DNA from: an uncultured Succinatimonas sp.
Lineage (GTDB): Bacteria > Pseudomonadota > Gammaproteobacteria > Enterobacterales > Succinivibrionaceae
Assembly (NCBI RefSeq): GCF_905203285.1
Contig: NZ_CAJKVK010000085.1
Coordinates: 1 to 8,220, forward strand
DNA: 8,220 nucleotides
Direction: 5' to 3'
Of the stretch, positions 5,771 to 8,220 are shown in pieces. The translations under genes and the position numbers were made by a program. The notes beneath the pieces are model-generated. The model saw nothing but the letters and a program-made list of their open reading frames with translations, did not search any database and was not told the origin of the DNA. The first letter of the stretch is position 1; each line of letters begins with the position of its first letter.

Positions 5771-6423
5771 GATTTCTTTTCTTTGCGAAACAAAACCTTT
5801 GATGCGCCGCCTGCTTCAAGCTTGCCTACATTTAATTTGGCAAATGCTTTATTGCGGGCGCTCACCGTCTGAAAAGCCGAAGTATCGTCAACAGAATACA
5901 GCTTTATATTCTTGCGGTGCGGATAGACACGAACTATCTGACCTAAATTAGGCTTTACAAGAAAAAACGATTTTACGGCACCTGTGTAAAAACGCGGTTT
6001 TAGTGCACCGCTTTCTTTATAGATAACGGCACTTTTAAGCACAGCTTTTGAGAAAAAGCGCTCTATGAATTTCTGATAGAAATTTAACTCGTCAAAAACA
6101 ACTACTGCATATGCTTCTGCACTTACCGGTGCAGGATCTTTACGCAGTTTCCGTCTTAATTTCTTAAAATAAAATAAACGAATAAAGACGTATAAAAGAT
6201 ATAGGACACCTAAAAGATTAACAGCCACAAAATAGAAATTATTTAAGCTTATCTTAAATAATCCCGAGCAGTTAAAAAACAGCAAGAGCAGAACGATTAT
6301 ATAGCTGCCGATACCCAATCCTTTTGCGATAACGGTATCCACCACATTGACCTCAAAGCGGATACCTGCTTTTTTAAGATAAGAAGCCAAATAAAAGTTA
6401 GGCGGCAGATTCTTGTCCGTCAC
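5767..6423 (-). CDS. Two-helix membrane protein, function unknown
   Basis: I do not recognise this 218-residue protein. It has a short soluble N-terminus (1-33), two membrane helices (about 36-56 and 63-86), a basic stretch KKLRRKLRK (87-95) that places the following part in the cytoplasm by the positive-inside rule, and a soluble domain of about 120 residues rich in beta-prone segments and Lys/Arg. Its start is GTG (6421-6423), preceded by AAGGAAA at 6 nt. It lies 26 bp downstream of putP on the same strand with no terminator between them, so the two are probably co-transcribed. Its stop codon overlaps that of the convergent HAD gene in a shared TTAA. A link with proline transport is only suggested by position. 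Confidence 0.85.
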   Translation of the reverse strand: MTDKNLPPNFYLASYLKKAGIRFEVNVVDTVIAKGLGIGSYIIVLLLLFFNCSGLFKISLNNFYFVAVNLLGVLYLLYVFIRLFYFKKLRRKLRKDPAPVSAEAYAVVVFDELNFYQKFIERFFSKAVLKSAVIYKESGALKPRFYTGAVKSFFLVKPNLGQIVRVYPHRKNIKLYSVDDTSAFQTVSARNKAFAKLNVGKLEAGGASKVLFRKEKKS

Positions 6424-6429
6424 TTGCTG

Positions 6430-6436
6430 TTTCCTT
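6430..6436 (-). promoter_or_regulatory. Ribosome site supporting a GTG start
   Basis: On the minus strand AAGGAAA lies 6 nt before the GTG at 6421-6423. No in-frame ATG with a better site exists close by, so the GTG is the likely initiator of the two-helix membrane protein. Confidence 0.65.
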
Positions 6437-6449
6437 TTGTCGTTATATA

Positions 6450-7928
6450 TTAGCGATCTTTTACTTCAAGCCAGAATTTACGCTCAAGGTCATCAAATAA
6501 TACCTGAGTTTGTCCGTCTTTTTTGTAAGTTAGGTTAGAAATTACAAAAATAGCTATGCTTGAAAGGATAAATCCAGGAACAATTGAGTAAAGACCGAAG
6601 AAAGCGCCAGCTTCCCAAATTATAACAGTTGCGGCACCTACCACCATACCGGCAATAGCGCCCTGCAGCGTCATTTTACGCCAGAATAGCGAAATTAAAA
6701 TCGAAGGCCCGAAGGAAGCACCGAAACCGGCCCAAGCGTAGGATACGAGCTTTAAAATTCCTGAATTAGGATCAAGCGCAATCACATAAGCAATAACGGC
6801 AACTAAAAGCAGCATCATGCGACCGCACCAAACAAGCTCGCTTTGTGAAGCATGAGGACGCATCCAGCGGCGATAAAAATCTGCAGTCAAAGTAGTTGAA
6901 GCAACTAAAAGCTGACAGGAAAGCGTACTCATAATGGCAGCCAAAATTGCGGAAAGAAGAATACCTGCAATCCACGGGGTAAACAAAGTCTGAGTGACGA
7001 TAATAAAAATCTGCTCAGGATTGCTTACGCTGACCTCAGGATGCTTTGCCGCAAAAGCTACGCCGTAATAACCGATTAAGACAGCGCCTAAAAGGCATAA
7101 AATCATCCAGGTAATGCTAATGCGGCGGGCATCACCCATTCCGCGAACACTGCCAGCTGCCATAAAACGAACCAGAATATGCGGCTGTCCCATATAGCCA
7201 AGGCCCCATCCGACTAAAGAAAGGAATCCTACGACCGTCATGCCCTTTAAGAAATGGGATAGCTCGGGATCCTGCTGCATGATAAGTTCATTGGCAGCCT
7301 CAAGACCACCGCAATCCATAAGCATGATAACGGGAGTTAAAAGCAGCGCAAAAATCATCAAAGATGCCTGAACCGTATCAGTCCAGCTAACGGCCAAAAA
7401 TCCGCCGATAAAAACATAGAAAATCGTTGAAACGGCACCGATTAAAAGAGCATTGCTGTAATCCATTTCAAAGGTCTGCTCAAATAAGCGTGCAGCTGAT
7501 ACCATGCCTGATGCGCAGTAAACAACGAAGAAAATCAAAATAATGACTGCTGCCGCAACGGCGGTGATACGGTATTTATCGCAAAAGCGTGAGGCAAGAT
7601 AATCAGGAAGAGTCAGAGCATCTGACGCGTTTGCGGTAAATGAGCGCAGACGGGCTGCGACGAATTTCCAATTGCACCAGGAACCTACGGTAAGACCGAT
7701 GGCAATCCACGCCTCACTTATTCCTGACAAAAACAAAGCACCGGGAAGGCCCATTAAAAGCCAGCCCGACATATCGGAAGCACCTGCAGACAAAGCGGTT
7801 ACGACACGACCCAAACTGCGGCCGCCTAATACGTAATCATTAAGAGATGACGTCATGCGGGCTGCCACAATACCGATAATCAGCATCGCCAAGATATAGA
7901 CGATAAATGTAGTAGTGGTAGTAAACAT
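6450..7928 (-). CDS. putP: Sodium/proline symporter PutP
   Basis: The 492-residue product matches the sodium/solute symporter family and in particular PutP (502 residues in E. coli) from end to end. Signature segments are DYVLGGRSLG (31-40), SAGASDMSGWLLMGLPG (47-63) with Asp52 in the place of the sodium-linked Asp55 of E. coli, GWGLGYMGQPHILVRFMA (240-257), and LLSAILAAIMSTLSCQLLVA (324-343) with the Ser-Thr pair 334-335 used in sodium binding. Around 13 membrane helices are expected in the inner membrane. It imports proline with sodium as carbon or nitrogen source or as osmoprotectant. No putA is in the window. The ATG has a modest ribosome site (AGAAG). A co-transcribed two-helix membrane protein follows. 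Confidence 0.96.
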   Translation of the reverse strand: MFTTTTTFIVYILAMLIIGIVAARMTSSLNDYVLGGRSLGRVVTALSAGASDMSGWLLMGLPGALFLSGISEAWIAIGLTVGSWCNWKFVAARLRSFTANASDALTLPDYLASRFCDKYRITAVAAAVIILIFFVVYCASGMVSAARLFEQTFEMDYSNALLIGAVSTIFYVFIGGFLAVSWTDTVQASLMIFALLLTPVIMLMDCGGLEAANELIMQQDPELSHFLKGMTVVGFLSLVGWGLGYMGQPHILVRFMAAGSVRGMGDARRISITWMILCLLGAVLIGYYGVAFAAKHPEVSVSNPEQIFIIVTQTLFTPWIAGILLSAILAAIMSTLSCQLLVASTTLTADFYRRWMRPHASQSELVWCGRMMLLLVAVIAYVIALDPNSGILKLVSYAWAGFGASFGPSILISLFWRKMTLQGAIAGMVVGAATVIIWEAGAFFGLYSIVPGFILSSIAIFVISNLTYKKDGQTQVLFDDLERKFWLEVKDR

Positions 7929-8220
7929 AAGATAACTTCTTTTTTAAATTTTAATCAAAGTAAACCGGATCCGAGTACCCATCTTCAGGCATGCAGACAC
8001 GGCAACTTGTCATAAACGATACCAACGCAGCTTCACGCTTTTATCGCATAAGACTCATATATGATAGCACTCAAAAGGTGCATATTATGAAAATAATAAA
8101 TTCAATCTTATATAACACTTTGAAAATTAACATATATTTTTATAAATAAGTCGACGCATTAAATAATGGCATTAATTTTTATATCCATAAATGGGTTATT
8201 TTTAAAAATTTTCTTTAATT
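7929..8220. other. AT-rich upstream region of putP, no convincing gene
   Basis: These 292 bp must hold the putP promoter, but no strong -35/-10 pair is seen on the minus strand; TAAAAT at 7948-7953 (minus) is a possible -10. There is a perfect 8-bp palindrome CGGATCCG at 7966-7973. From about 8080 the sequence is extremely AT-rich. A short direct repeat GCATTAA occurs at 8156-8162 and 8170-8176. I see no RNA gene or terminator. Confidence 0.5.
8087..8149 (+). CDS. Possible 20-residue peptide (doubtful)
   Basis: A 20-codon ORF (MKIINSILYNTLKINIYFYK) is preceded by AAAAGGTG, 6 nt before the ATG, and by a possible -10 (TATGAT, 8060-8065). The composition is what AT-rich DNA yields by chance. 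It could be a small hydrophobic/basic peptide or leader for a gene to the right, but nothing else supports it. Confidence 0.2.
   Translation: MKIINSILYNTLKINIYFYK

Noticed and set aside
6772..6975. Minus-strand ORF of 67 codons inside putP
   Set aside because: Out-of-frame reading of the conserved putP core; Cys/Ser/Phe-rich and meaningless as a protein.
8159..8220. Open minus-strand frame entering from the right edge, ending with TAA at 8159-8161
   Set aside because: Only about 20 codons in extremely AT-rich sequence; could be the tail of a gene outside the window but cannot be told from chance.
8166..8220. Open plus-strand frame from ATG 8166 to the right edge
   Set aside because: No ribosome site, 18 codons of hydrophobic low-complexity sequence; insufficient support.

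Overview
This window looks like chromosomal DNA from a moderately AT-rich gammaproteobacterium. The 4.5S RNA is of the short gammaproteobacterial type. The PutP-like transporter is close to the enterobacterial protein. The lipoprotein hydrolase, the 72-residue helical protein and the AAA-ATPase-like protein belong to families I associate with anaerobic gut bacteria. My best guess is a Succinivibrionaceae-like gut anaerobe (Succinivibrio, Anaerobiospirillum or Succinatimonas type); this is inference, not a taxonomic match. There is no rRNA, tRNA, CRISPR array, transposase or phage gene.

Left part (1-2560): the 5' end of a TauE/SafE-type membrane exporter and, just upstream of it on the same minus strand, a LysR-type regulator. 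Divergent from the regulator runs a two-gene plus-strand operon: a 72-residue helical protein with three cysteines, and an alpha/beta hydrolase lipoprotein with a cysteine in the nucleophile position. A perfect LysR box (ATGC-N7-GCAT) lies in the divergent intergenic region, and a clear hairpin terminator follows the hydrolase. The likely picture is a small LysR-controlled unit exporting or processing some compound at the envelope.

Middle part (2640-5770): an AEC-family permease with its own candidate promoter. Next comes ffs, the 4.5S RNA of the signal recognition particle, with a recognisable core motif and closing helix. Only 14-18 nt after the RNA starts a protein of the AAA-ATPase-like (PF09820-type) family. 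In it the Walker A lysine and Walker B glutamate are replaced and the usual C-terminal nuclease-like domain is missing. A HAD-IB phosphatase follows 2 nt later. No terminator is visible between ffs and these two genes, so they may share transcription.

Right part (5767-8220): on the minus strand, putP (sodium/proline symporter) is followed 26 bp later by an unrecognised two-helix membrane protein that starts at GTG. Its stop codon overlaps that of the HAD gene. Upstream of putP is a 292-bp AT-rich stretch with a possible 20-codon ORF and no convincing gene.

I see no elaborate new system. The points most worth a second look are the degenerate AAA-ATPase-like protein fused transcriptionally to ffs, and the small cysteine-bearing helical protein paired with the surface hydrolase under a divergent LysR regulator.
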